Shown one piece after another: positions 1 through 8,022 of a stretch of DNA of 64,000 nucleotides. Under the pieces are notes generated by a model. It was not told the origin of the DNA. It worked only from the letters and a program-made list of their open reading frames with translations, and ran no database searches. The stretch covers positions 124,001 to 188,000 of the forward strand of contig NZ_BMTF01000007.1 in NCBI RefSeq assembly GCF_014649535.1, read 5' to 3'. The stretch comes from Streptomyces gelaticus (GTDB lineage Bacteria > Actinomycetota > Actinomycetes > Streptomycetales > Streptomycetaceae). Numbering within the stretch: position 1 is the first letter of the stretch; each line of letters opens with the position of its first letter. The position numbers and the translations under genes were made by a program.

Positions 1-169
1 GCTCAAGACCATGGGCGGTGTAGAGCACCCAGTGGTTGATCAAAGCCCGGGTGTCGAAATCTGCGCAGGGGGTGGGCCCGTCCAGGTGTTCCTTTCGGAC
101 GCCGCGGGCGATGCGTGCTGCTTCCGCCGCAGCGCGAGTCATGAGGGGGTGAAGTGCGTGACCGTTCAT
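1..169 (-). CDS. TIGR03086-like metal-binding protein, partial (3' end outside window)
   Basis: Only the N-terminal 56 codons are present; the gene runs off the left edge. The minus-strand translation begins MNGHALHPLMTRAAAEAARI and contains a DGPTPCADFD segment followed by LINHW. That DGPTPC pattern marks the start of the mycothiol-dependent maleylpyruvate isomerase / DinB-like TIGR03086 family. A second member with the same DGPTPC signature lies at 3657-4262. Members are small cytosolic four-helix-bundle proteins with a metal site; the substrate here is unknown. The start was taken at the ATG that faces the divergent AraC-type gene 66 bp away. That arrangement suggests the regulator may control it, which is inference. 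Confidence 0.6.
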   Translation of the reverse strand, partial: MNGHALHPLMTRAAAEAARIARGVRKEHLDGPTPCADFDTRALINHWVLYTAHGLE

Positions 170-234
170 GCGGCGATCGTGGATCGGTTGCAGGGCCGGA
201 GTATTGAACAAACGCGACAGCTAGTCTGAGGGGT

Positions 235-1031
235 GTGACCTCCCCGGATCTCGGACGTGGGGTGCTTCACCCCAGCCAGGCGGCAGCCGTGTTCAGCCTG
301 TCCCGGCATGATCCAAGCCTGGAATTGGCGCGCTTCGTAGAGTTCTACTGGCTGGTGCGCTGGGACCGGCGCGGCCAGCCCGCCCATGAGCAGAAGGTGC
401 TCGCTCATCCCAATGTGCATCTGGTCTTCGAGGACCCAAGGGCCCATGTGTACGGGGTTGACCGGTCGCTATTCGTACGTCGGCTGGAAGGGCCGGGCAC
501 GTGCTGGGGGTGAAGTTCCGCTCGGGCGGCTTCCGACCGTTTATCGGCCGGCCGGTGGCCGAACTCGCTGACCGGGTCGTACCAGCCGCCGAAATGTTCG
601 GTCCCGACGCGAATCGGATCAACCAAGCAGTGCTTCACGACTCCGACGACCTGGCTCTCACCTCCCACGTGGAATCCTTCCTGCTCGCCCGGCTCCCCGA
701 GCCCGACCCTGTGGCCGAAGAGGTCGCCGCGATGGTGGAGTACGTCACCGCCGACTCCGGCCTACGCAGGGTTGACCAGCTAGCGGAGGAATTCGGTGTC
801 ACTGTGCGCCGCCTACAGCGCCTGTTCCACGAGTACGTCGGCGCCAGTCCCAAGTGGGTCCTGCGCCGTGCCCGGCTGCACGAAGCCGCTCAGCGTGCAG
901 ACCGGGGCACGAACATCGACTGGGCAGCTCTCGCCGCCGGACTCGGCTATGCCGACCAAGCACACTTCACCCGTGACTTCACAGCGGCTGTAGGCATCTC
1001 ACCCGGGCGCTACGCCGAAAAGGGGCTGTAG
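235..1031 (+). pseudogene. AraC-family transcriptional regulator, frameshifted
   Basis: Two overlapping reading frames make one protein. Frame one (GTG at 235, preceded by GAGGGGT) gives an N-terminal sensor domain ending ...DRSLFVRRLEGPG, then a stop near 513. Frame two (from about 501) resumes with LGVKFRSGGFRPFIGRP, the usual continuation in AraC regulators with a DUF6597-like N-terminus. It ends with a two-helix-turn-helix AraC domain (QLAEEFGVTVRRLQRLF, then AALAAGLGYADQAHFTRDF). The frames reconcile if one base is missing around 490-502, in a G/C-rich run. As sequenced the DNA-binding half cannot be translated from the start. This is a true pseudogene or a sequencing error. A Tn3 transposase scrap lies immediately downstream. 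Confidence 0.75.
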
Positions 1032-1069
1032 TGTGAGCCCGCTTCGTACTTGATGCGTACATTACGCCT

Positions 1070-1171
1070 CGTCGGATGCTGTCCCGCGACGGCCGCCCCA
1101 CCCCGCTCGGCGACGCGATCGCGTACTACGGGCGGATCGCCAAGACCCTGCACTGGCGGAGCGCTGCCTGA
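1070..1171 (+). pseudogene. Tn3-family transposase remnant
   Basis: One frame reads MLSRDGRPTPLGDAIAYYGR followed by IAKTLH and then a stop at 1169-1171. I recognise this as the conserved segment of Tn3-superfamily TnpA proteins (RDGxPTPLGDAIAxYGRIAKTLH) that normally precedes the C-terminal DDE-associated region. Only about 30 codons survive out of roughly 1000. No terminal inverted repeat was recognised. The rest of the 1032-1391 gap holds only the hairpin listed next. Confidence 0.6.
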
Positions 1172-1217
1172 CCTCGGCGGAAGGCGCGCTGCGGGGCGCC
1201 TGATCCCGGACGCCGCA

Positions 1218-1259
1218 GGACCGGTTCGCGGGGCCCGGCAAGGCCCCGCGAACCGGTCC
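1218..1259. terminator. Strong hairpin, likely terminator of the FN3 lipoprotein gene
   Basis: Perfect 18-bp inverted repeat (GGACCGGTTCGCGGGGCC and its complement) with a 6-base CGGCAA loop. It has no U-tract, as is common in Streptomyces. It lies 133 bp past the stop of the minus-strand FN3 lipoprotein gene and 187 bp past the AraC gene, so it could serve both strands. Confidence 0.6.
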
Positions 1260-1391
1260 GGCCGTCGTCCCCGGGCCCGCCGCTCAGGCCGGTGTCCGTG
1301 CGTTCATCAGGGCGCCCTCCGGACAAGGGCCACCTGCCAACTCCCGGGCCGCCGACCACCACACCGCCCGAGCCCACCCCTCGCGGGCCCG

Positions 1392-2369
1392 TCAGCTGCC
1401 GAGGACGACCGTGCGCTGGGCCGAGAAGTCACCCCATTTCCCGTCGGGCAGCTTGGCGCGGATCTTCATCGAGTAGCGAGTGCCGCGCGGGTCGTCGACG
1501 GTGAGGCGGTAGCTCGCCCGGCCTGCGGGCGGGGTGGCGCCCCACACGATGGTGGTGGTCAGCCGGCCGCCGACGAAGAGCTGGTACGCGGGGATCTCGC
1601 CGCCCGTCTCGGGCTGCTTCCAGTCCAGGTCGATGGCGTACTCCTTGCCCTGGACGCGGTTGCTGATCCGCAGGTCGGTGGGGGCGGTGCTCGCCGCTGC
1701 GCCCGGGGCGGAGGCGGTGGTGAGGTCGATGGCGTTGCTGTCCGGCGAGGAGGTGTCGGCGGCGTCACGCGCGCGGACGGTGAAGGTGTAGACGGTGCCG
1801 GGGCGCAGTCCGGTCAGATGCGCCGTGGTCCGGGTGCCGGGCACGCTGTGGATCCGGGAGTCCTCCTGGTAGATGTCGTAGGAGGTGACGCCGATGTCGT
1901 CCGTCGAGCCTCCCCAGGAGAGGTTCACCGCCCGGCTGCCGTCCACCGCGCCGCGCAGCCTCACCGGGCGGGTCGGCGCCTCGTGGTCGGCGGGGGTCGG
2001 CGCGGGTGTGCTCACGCTCACGGCGGCGCTCGGCGCGGAGAGGTTCCCGGCGGCGTCGCGGGCGCGGACGGTGAAGGTGTAGACGGTCGACGCGGTCAGC
2101 CCCCCGACGTCGGCCATCACCTTGGCCGCCGGGACCGACCGGACCCGCTTCCCCTCGCGGTAGATCTCGTACCCGGTGACCGACCTGTCGTCGGAGGACC
2201 GCTCCCACATGACGTGCACGGAAGTGGCGCTGCTCGCCTGCGCCGTCACACGGCCGGGCACCGTCGGCTTGCGGGTGTCGGCCTCGGGCCCGGAGTCACA
2301 GGCGGAGAGCACGGCGACGAGCAGGGCGGCGGGACAGGCCAACGCGGCGGTTGCGTGGGGGCGTTGCAC
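1392..2369 (-). CDS. Fibronectin type III repeat lipoprotein
   Basis: About 325 aa. The N-terminus is a signal peptide with an LSAC lipobox (LLVAVLSACDSG), so the protein should be lipid-anchored outside the membrane. Two clear FN3 domains follow at roughly residues 35-120 and 130-215, each with the SYDIYQ/GYEIYR and VYTFTVRARDAAGN signatures. A third FN3-like segment forms the C-terminus. FN3 modules usually sit in secreted carbohydrate-active or adhesion proteins, but there is no catalytic domain here, so a binding or spacer role is likely. The GTG at 2369 is preferred over the upstream ATG at 2384 because GGAAGG sits 7 bases before it. It is divergent from the amidohydrolase gene. Confidence 0.8.
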   Translation of the reverse strand: MQRPHATAALACPAALLVAVLSACDSGPEADTRKPTVPGRVTAQASSATSVHVMWERSSDDRSVTGYEIYREGKRVRSVPAAKVMADVGGLTASTVYTFTVRARDAAGNLSAPSAAVSVSTPAPTPADHEAPTRPVRLRGAVDGSRAVNLSWGGSTDDIGVTSYDIYQEDSRIHSVPGTRTTAHLTGLRPGTVYTFTVRARDAADTSSPDSNAIDLTTASAPGAAASTAPTDLRISNRVQGKEYAIDLDWKQPETGGEIPAYQLFVGGRLTTTIVWGATPPAGRASYRLTVDDPRGTRYSMKIRAKLPDGKWGDFSAQRTVVLGS

Positions 2370-2526
2370 GGTCGTGCCTTCCATCCGGCAGCAATGGTCC
2401 AGACCTGTATCGCATGGTGCGGGGGTCGCCGACAAGGGGGTGGAGCGGAACCTTGCGCAATGTGCCGATGTGTGTCGACAGTTCGTCGGCGAGGGTCCGA
2501 TGCTCCGATGTGCCGTACGGCCGGGG

Positions 2527-3588
2527 ATGTTGTGCATACGAGGTGTGGTGCTGCCGGAGCGCGAGGAACGCACGTTCCGGATCGACGGCGAGGTGCTCCG
2601 CGCAGGCGCTCCGCCCGGCGGGCTCTCGGGCCGGGACACGGAGATGGTCGTCGACGGCGGCTGGCTGCTGCCCGGACTCGTCGACGTGCACACCCACCCT
2701 GGCGCGTCGGCGCCGGATGCGCCGTTCGACGAGGAACTGCTGCGCAGGCAGTTGGGCGAGCACCGGGACGCCGGGGTGCTCGCGGTACGCACTCCCGGCA
2801 CCGCGCAGCGGATGCCCGCGTGGGTGGCCGAGGACCCGGAACTGCCGCATGTGACGTCGGCGGGACGGTGGCTGGCGACACCGGGCCGGTTCTTCCCCGG
2901 TTTCGGACGCGACGTGAGCGAGGCCGAGTTGGCGCGGGCGGCCGTGGAGGAGGCGACCGCCTCGGGCGGTTGGTGCAAGGTCGTCGGTGACTGGGCCGCC
3001 GACGAACCCGCCCTGCCGCTGCCGCTGCTGACCTCGGTGGTGGCGGCGGTGCACGCGGCGGGCGGCAAGGTGGCGGTGCACTGCCAGACCGCCGAGGGCA
3101 CCCGAAATGCCGTACTGGCGGGCGCCGACAGCCTGGAGCACGGCATGCATCTGGACCCGGCCCTGCTGGACCGGATGGCCGCGCAGGGCACGGCGTTCGT
3201 GCCGACACTGAGCGTCTTCGGCGCGAAGGCGGGCGCGATGCGGGCACGGGAACCGGGTGTGCGCCGTGATCTGTGGCTGGCCGGCTGGGACACCATGCTC
3301 GACCATGTGCGCGCCGCCCACGAGGCGGGGGTGACGGTCCTGGCGGGGACGGATTCCTTCCCTTGCGGGACCGTCGCGGGCGAGATGGAATGGCTGGTAC
3401 GGGCCGGTCTGCCGGCCCACGCGGCACTCGGCGCCGCGTCCTGGACGGCACGGGCCTGGCTCGGGCTGCCTGGCCTCGTCGACGGCGCGCCCGCCGATGT
3501 CGTCGCGTACGCCACCGACCCGACCCTGGACCCGGGAGCGCTGAATCACCCGAGCCGGATCGTGCTCCGGGGACGCGTCGTGCGGTGA
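2527..3588 (+). CDS. Amidohydrolase family protein (imidazolonepropionase-like)
   Basis: 353 aa of the metal-dependent amidohydrolase superfamily. The metal site is visible in order: HxH in DVHTHPG (about residue 56), an active-site lysine region (WCKVVGDW), histidines in KVAVHCQT and LEHGMH, and aspartate in VLAGTDSFPCG. The C-terminal GLVDGAPADVVAY is the usual strand closing the small beta domain. The enzyme is probably a cytosolic hydrolase of a cyclic amide or amino group. The substrate cannot be read from sequence; it does not match the purine deaminase at 10713-12104 closely. The ATG at 2527 gives a start just before the beta-domain strand CIRGVVLP. Confidence 0.8.
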   Translation: MLCIRGVVLPEREERTFRIDGEVLRAGAPPGGLSGRDTEMVVDGGWLLPGLVDVHTHPGASAPDAPFDEELLRRQLGEHRDAGVLAVRTPGTAQRMPAWVAEDPELPHVTSAGRWLATPGRFFPGFGRDVSEAELARAAVEEATASGGWCKVVGDWAADEPALPLPLLTSVVAAVHAAGGKVAVHCQTAEGTRNAVLAGADSLEHGMHLDPALLDRMAAQGTAFVPTLSVFGAKAGAMRAREPGVRRDLWLAGWDTMLDHVRAAHEAGVTVLAGTDSFPCGTVAGEMEWLVRAGLPAHAALGAASWTARAWLGLPGLVDGAPADVVAYATDPTLDPGALNHPSRIVLRGRVVR

Positions 3589-3656
3589 GCGACGCGCGCG
3601 GCGGGACATGGGCGCGACCGGCGATGAGTTCGGGGTGCGGGAGGAGTCAGCACTGT

Positions 3657-4262
3657 ATGGACACACACACGGGAACCACCCCCACGATCGATCTCGAACC
3701 CGCGGCGCGGCAGATCGCCGGTCTGCTCGACAGCATCGACGAGCAGCAGCTGGACGGTCCGACGCCCTGCCCCAACTATGCGGTACGCGAGCTGCTCGCC
3801 CATGTGGTCGGGCTGAGCACGGCGTTCCGCGACGCGGCGCGCAAGGAGTTCGGCCCGACGACGGACACCGCTCCGGACGCGAAGCGGCCGGTCCTTCCCG
3901 ACGACTGGCGCGAAGCGCTGCCGCCGCTGCTGGAAGAGCTGGTGACGGCCTGGCGCGATCCTGCCGCCCGGCAGGGGATGACCAGGGCGGGTGGCGTGGA
4001 TCTGCCGGCTGAGGTGGCGTTGGTGGTCGCGCTGGACGAGCTGGTGATCCACGGCTGGGACCTGGCCCGCGCGACCGGCCGGCGGTACGACGGGGACGAG
4101 GCGAGCCTGCGCGCCTCGCTGGCCATGCTGACGCCCAGTGAGGACAGCCCCCGGCCGGAGAGCATCTTCGGCCCGCCGGTTCCGGTGCCGGCCGACGCGC
4201 CCCTCGTCGACCGGGCCGTCGCGATGAGCGGCCGCCGTCCGGACTGGAAGCCGGGCGACTGA
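3657..4262 (+). CDS. TIGR03086 family metal-binding protein
   Basis: 201 aa. It begins with a helix containing LDGPTPCPNYAVRELLAHVVG, with the motif's first histidine, and later has ELVIHGWDLARATGRRY, which supplies the second metal-ligand histidine of the mycothiol-dependent maleylpyruvate isomerase N-terminal fold. Family members bind a divalent metal and some act in mycothiol-dependent isomerisation or detoxification; most are uncharacterised. The start has GGAGG 12 bases upstream. It follows the amidohydrolase by 68 bp on the same strand and may be cotranscribed. It is related to the partial gene at the left edge. Confidence 0.8.
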   Translation: MDTHTGTTPTIDLEPAARQIAGLLDSIDEQQLDGPTPCPNYAVRELLAHVVGLSTAFRDAARKEFGPTTDTAPDAKRPVLPDDWREALPPLLEELVTAWRDPAARQGMTRAGGVDLPAEVALVVALDELVIHGWDLARATGRRYDGDEASLRASLAMLTPSEDSPRPESIFGPPVPVPADAPLVDRAVAMSGRRPDWKPGD

Positions 4263-4358
4263 GCTGAGCCATGCGCACGGAACGGCGGTGAGGTGATGAG
4301 GCGCTGAGCCCTGCGCATGACTCGGCGGGCGGCCAGTTCGGGTCAGGCCAAGTCAGGA

Positions 4359-6488
4359 TCAGGTCAGCCCTCGGGCCGCCTCGCGGGCCTGTTCCCGCAG
4401 CCGTTCGTCGGCCGGGGCTATCCCCGGCTCCAGGCCCGAGGCCCGCACCCGGAGGTCCCGTTCGGCCAGGTCCGTCAGGCGGCGTCGATGGTCCGGGGTG
4501 AGGGCAGGGGGTCCGAGTGCGACCAGGGCCTCCAGCGCAGTCGCCGCGTCGTCGTCCCGCTCGGCGGCCTCCAGGAGCAGCGCGGCCGCGCGGGGGCCGT
4601 CGAGGTGCTCGGGCGCGATCGCGTGGAGTGCGAGCACCACCGGCGGAACCTGCACCCGGCCGTCGAGCAACCCCTCCAGCGCGGGGACCAGCGGCCGGGC
4701 CGCTTCGCCGATGAGGGCCGCCGCCCTCGCGGCACGGCCCAGCGTCCAGCGCATCCACGTCGGCTCAGCCTCCGCGAGCACACCGGCCAGCACCGGCACC
4801 GCTTCCTCCGGGTCACCGGTGATCCGCCACAGGGCCGCGGCGATCTCGGCGTCGGCGTCCAGCTGCGGGGAGGTGCGCTCGCCCACGGAACCGCTGAGCG
4901 CGGACCGCAGGGCGGGCACCAGGCCGACCGCCTCCGGGCCCAGCTCCGCGGCGAGACGCGCGGCCTCCTGCACCGCCGGACCGCCAGGGGTGAGCCGGTC
5001 GGCGACGGCCGCCAGCAACGGGCCCGTGTCTCCGGTCAGCTCACGCACCGCCGCTGCCGCGGGGAGCCTGCCGTCCGCCGGGCCGGTGCGGGCCGCGGCG
5101 GTCAGGAACTCCGCGGTCGTCTCCCGGTGCTCCGGCGGACAGATCGCGACCAGCGCCTTCGGCACGGCCCTCGGGGCGCCGGGCAGCGCGGACCGCAGCT
5201 CGGGCAGGGCAGCCGATGCCCGGCTCCCCCACGCACCGAGCAGCAGGGCGAGCCGAATGGTCTCGTTGCCGCCGGGGCCGCCCCCGCGCAACCGGGCACG
5301 GATCGCGTCCAGCAGCACCGCGTCGTAGGGGAACGGCGTCCCGGACGTGCCGCCGCCCAAGGAACCGCACGCCGCGGCGAGTGCGCGCGGGCGCCGCTCC
5401 AGGTCGCGGGCAAGGAGCGGCGCGGCCCGGTCGGGGGCCACGGCGACGAGTGCTTCCAGCGCGCGGTCCGCCGGATCGCCCTCGCCCCCGGCGAGCCGGG
5501 CCAGCACCGGAACGGCCGCCGCTGCCCGGCCACCCAGCTTCGCGAGCAGCGAATACGCGGAAGACACATCGGCCGGATCGGCGGCCAGCGCTTCCACGGC
5601 GCCGGCCAGCCGCTCCGGCGCACTGCGCGACAGCAGGCACGCCGTCTCGGCCGCCCACACAGCCTCCGCCCGCGCCTCGGGGACCGCACTGCGCAGGGCG
5701 GCATCGAGCAGGGTGTACGCGGCAGCGCGGTCCGCGTCGGTGTCGCGGCGCAGCAGCTCCTCGACGACGTACTGCAAAGGCTCGTTGCGCTCCAGGTCCA
5801 GCCGGTCCTGGACGAGGTCGTTCGCGGGCAGCAGGGACAGCATCGCCGCGTGGTGCGCGGCCCCCCAGGGCAGTCCGCCGTCCACGCAGGCCAGCAGGGC
5901 CACGATCCGCACCTCGCCGGGCTCGTGCGCTCCGATGGCCCCGGTCGCCTCGGCGGCCGTACCCGGCGGGTCCAGATGCGCCATCGCGCCGAGGAGTTCG
6001 GCCCGTACCCGGGGATCCGTCTCGGTCTTCCCGCGCATGCGGAGCGCCGGCAGCACCTGTCCGGCCGCGCCGGTCATCGCGGCGGCCCAGGCCGCGGCCC
6101 GCCGGAGCCCCGGGTCCTCGGCGTCGATCCTCGCGAGGATCAGCGGCAGCTGACCGGCGACGGCCGTCCGGCAGGCCGCTTCGTCGCTGTCACCCTCGTC
6201 CGCCCCGCCCTCGGCTATCCCGCCGAGCAGCACCAGCAGGTCCTCCGTGCGGTGTCCCGCCGCGGCGAGCCGCGCGAGGTACGGAACGGCATGGGCCGTG
6301 GCCCCGTAGACCGAACCCTGGTGCAGGATGCTGCCGTACAGCTCGGAGATCGCCTCGGACGCGGCCTCCTCGCTCTCCCCGGCAAGCGCCCGCAGATGGC
6401 CGGGGATGTCGGCCGCGCTCCCGTAGGCATGGTGCAGATCCGCCCACGGCTGGGCGTCGACGTCGGCGAAGAACCGGGTGAGATCCAT
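4359..6488 (-). CDS. HEAT-repeat protein
   Basis: About 709 aa, made almost entirely of alanine/leucine-rich helical pairs (for example AVPVLARLAGGEGDPADRAL, PALRSALSG, VPALEGLLDG) typical of HEAT or Armadillo repeats, with no signal peptide or transmembrane segment. Such solenoids act as protein-binding scaffolds in the cytosol. The N-terminal segment MDLTRFFADVDAQPWADLHH is conserved in streptomycete relatives as far as I recall, so the ATG at 6488 was preferred over upstream starts. No catalytic motif is seen and the partner is unknown. It sits tail-to-tail with the TIGR03086 gene; between them is an imperfect 15-bp direct repeat at 4263-4277 and 4303-4317. Confidence 0.75.
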   Translation of the reverse strand: MDLTRFFADVDAQPWADLHHAYGSAADIPGHLRALAGESEEAASEAISELYGSILHQGSVYGATAHAVPYLARLAAAGHRTEDLLVLLGGIAEGGADEGDSDEAACRTAVAGQLPLILARIDAEDPGLRRAAAWAAAMTGAAGQVLPALRMRGKTETDPRVRAELLGAMAHLDPPGTAAEATGAIGAHEPGEVRIVALLACVDGGLPWGAAHHAAMLSLLPANDLVQDRLDLERNEPLQYVVEELLRRDTDADRAAAYTLLDAALRSAVPEARAEAVWAAETACLLSRSAPERLAGAVEALAADPADVSSAYSLLAKLGGRAAAAVPVLARLAGGEGDPADRALEALVAVAPDRAAPLLARDLERRPRALAAACGSLGGGTSGTPFPYDAVLLDAIRARLRGGGPGGNETIRLALLLGAWGSRASAALPELRSALPGAPRAVPKALVAICPPEHRETTAEFLTAAARTGPADGRLPAAAAVRELTGDTGPLLAAVADRLTPGGPAVQEAARLAAELGPEAVGLVPALRSALSGSVGERTSPQLDADAEIAAALWRITGDPEEAVPVLAGVLAEAEPTWMRWTLGRAARAAALIGEAARPLVPALEGLLDGRVQVPPVVLALHAIAPEHLDGPRAAALLLEAAERDDDAATALEALVALGPPALTPDHRRRLTDLAERDLRVRASGLEPGIAPADERLREQAREAARGLT

Positions 6489-6558
6489 GCAGCGGATCAT
6501 GGCACCCGGCACTGACACCGACCCTTGCCGCCGGCCCCGGACGGGCTTCGGCCCGCCC

Positions 6559-7242
6559 TCAGCCGGTGAAGAAATCCGTGACCTGGTGGGCGACCTGGTC
6601 GGGGTGGATCTCGTGCACCCGGTGTCCGCCCCCGAGGGTGACCAGCCGGCAGTCCGGGATGAGCGAGGCCATGTCCGGCAACCGCCCCTGGGGCATGGTG
6701 GATTCCGGGCCGCCCGAGATGATCAGTGTCGGCGCGACGATCTCGCCGAGGCCGGCCGCCCACGCGGGGTCGGGGTCGGCCACCTCGGCCCGGATCGGAG
6801 CGACGACGGCCGGATCGTAGTCCACCGGCCCCTCGGGCTCTGCGGCCGGCTTCGGCTCGCTGGGGAACGGCGGCGGGGTCTCCACCAGCACCAGTCGCTC
6901 CACCCGGTCCGCGTGCTCCTGGGCGAGCAGATGGGCGACGACACCGCCCATGGAGTGGCCGACCAGGCCGACCCGGTCGAGCTCGCACTCGTCCAGGAAA
7001 CCGAGGACGTCGTCCCGCATCAACTCGCAGGAGTACTCGTCCGGCCAGTCGCTCTCGCCGTGGCCGCGCAGGTCGAGGGCGTACACCCGCCACTGTTCGC
7101 CGAGCAGGGCGGCAACTGCCTCCCAGCTCGCGGCGGAGCCGCCGAGGCCGTGCAGCAGGACCACGGGCGTGCCGAAGGGATCGCCCCAGGTCCGGTACGC
7201 CAGCCGTACGTCACCGACATCCACTACAGACTGATCTTCCAT
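6559..7242 (-). CDS. Alpha/beta fold hydrolase
   Basis: 227 aa, a compact alpha/beta hydrolase. Visible features are the oxyanion-region HGLGG (about residue 31), the nucleophile elbow GHSMGG (serine near residue 95), an acid in the region after APTLIISGG, and the catalytic histidine in GGGHRVHEIHP near the C-terminus. The protein lacks a signal peptide, so it is cytosolic. Family members hydrolyse esters, lactones or C-C bonds; specificity cannot be assigned. The cap region is short and proline-rich (ETPPPFPSEPKPA). A perfect 11-bp hairpin (arms 7262-7272 and 7285-7295) lies just upstream of the start, of unknown function. Confidence 0.85.
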   Translation of the reverse strand: MEDQSVVDVGDVRLAYRTWGDPFGTPVVLLHGLGGSAASWEAVAALLGEQWRVYALDLRGHGESDWPDEYSCELMRDDVLGFLDECELDRVGLVGHSMGGVVAHLLAQEHADRVERLVLVETPPPFPSEPKPAAEPEGPVDYDPAVVAPIRAEVADPDPAWAAGLGEIVAPTLIISGGPESTMPQGRLPDMASLIPDCRLVTLGGGHRVHEIHPDQVAHQVTDFFTG

Positions 7243-7498
7243 GCCCCTGACGCTACAGGCGGGTGGGCGCCGGCACGTATCCGGCGGCGCCCACCGTCTC
7301 CGGGCCGTCCAAACCCGTGATCGGCAGGCGCGGGAAGCGCCCGCCCTGCTACCGCGTACGCCGGTGCGCATGCCATATGACCTGCGCTTTCACTGCTGCC
7401 GAAGACCGGTCCGGACCCGTGACCAGTCAGTCGGCGACCGCGTTGGGGCTGGTGGACGGCCCACGCCGACGTGGGCCGGATCACGGAGGGAAAAGCGC

Positions 7499-7807
7499 AT
7501 GATGAAGAAGATGATGCTGGCCGCGATGGTGCTGACCGCCGGTCTCGGGCTGGCGGCGAGCCCCGTCGCCCAGGCCGCGCAGAGCCCCGCCGCCGCACAG
7601 GCCGCGAAGGCGCCCGCGGTGGTCTGCACCGTCAACGACAACGGGGTGAACTTCCGCGGCGGACCGGGCACCAACTACCCGGTCCTGGGGACGGTGAACC
7701 GGGGCCAGAAGCTCAACGCCCGCGGCCAGCAGGACGAATGGGTCATGGGCGACCTGTGGGGCGGTCGCACGGGCGTCTGGATCCACGTGGCCTACCTCGA
7801 CTGCTGA
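7499..7807 (+). CDS. Secreted SH3-domain protein
   Basis: 102 aa. It starts with a Sec-type signal peptide (MMKKMMLAAMVLTAGLGLAA, cleavage near VAQAA) followed by a bacterial SH3 domain with the hallmark VNFRGGPGTNYPVLGTV motif. Two cysteines in the mature part (VVCTVN and the C-terminal YLDC) could form a disulfide. SH3b domains bind peptidoglycan or wall peptides; streptomycetes secrete several such stand-alone modules. The first of two tandem ATGs is chosen because GGAGGG lies 8 bases before it. A very strong terminator follows. Confidence 0.85.
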   Translation: MMKKMMLAAMVLTAGLGLAASPVAQAAQSPAAAQAAKAPAVVCTVNDNGVNFRGGPGTNYPVLGTVNRGQKLNARGQQDEWVMGDLWGGRTGVWIHVAYLDC

Positions 7808-7869
7808 GACCGCGTCACCCCGGCCCCGTACCGCGCGGCCCGTCCCGACCCCTCGTCCGTCCCGCACCG

Positions 7870-7902
7870 GCCCCGCACCGCGCGTTCCGCGCGGTGCGGG
7901 GC
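7870..7902 (+). terminator. Terminator of SH3-protein gene
   Basis: Perfect 15-bp inverted repeat (GCCCCGCACCGCGCG with its complement) around a TTC loop, 62 bases after the stop codon and followed by a modest T-run (GTGTTT). Confidence 0.85.
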
Positions 7903-7970
7903 TGCCGTGTTTCGGGAGAACTTCTCAACTCCCCTGCGCCGGAGGGGTGTACGGCCCTCTTCCACTCTGA

Positions 7971-7985
7971 TAGGAAAGCTTCCTA
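7971..7985. promoter_or_regulatory. Inverted repeat operator upstream of chitosanase
   Basis: TAGGAA-AGC-TTCCTA, 6-bp arms with a 3-bp centre, 37 bases before the chitosanase start. From memory, it closely resembles the AGGAAA/TTTCCT palindrome bound by the ROK-family repressor CsnR upstream of Streptomyces csnA genes, which makes chitosanase inducible by chitosan oligomers. No regulator gene is adjacent. Confidence 0.6.
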
Positions 7986-8022
7986 ACAGACCGATGGAAC
8001 GAAGAACTCCCTTGGAGGACTG

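Noticed and set aside
1050..2990. 646-codon plus-strand frame
   Set aside because: Crosses a strong hairpin and is antisense to the FN3 lipoprotein gene; only the short Tn3-like segment in a different frame has a homologue.
2370..3515. N-terminal extension of the FN3 lipoprotein frame through the amidohydrolase gene
   Set aside because: The signal peptide and lipobox start at the GTG at 2369 with a ribosome site; the extension is antisense to a clear amidohydrolase.
4263..4317. Imperfect 15-bp direct repeat GCTGAGCC(A/C)TGCGCA
   Set aside because: Only two copies with one mismatch between convergent genes; no sign of an attachment site or mobile element.
4317..6515. 732-codon open frame on the plus strand
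   Set aside because: Antisense to the HEAT-repeat gene; Arg/Gly-rich shadow with no motif.
7262..7295. 11-bp hairpin upstream of the alpha/beta hydrolase as a riboswitch
   Set aside because: Only 20 bases from the start and too simple; no conserved riboswitch core was recognised.
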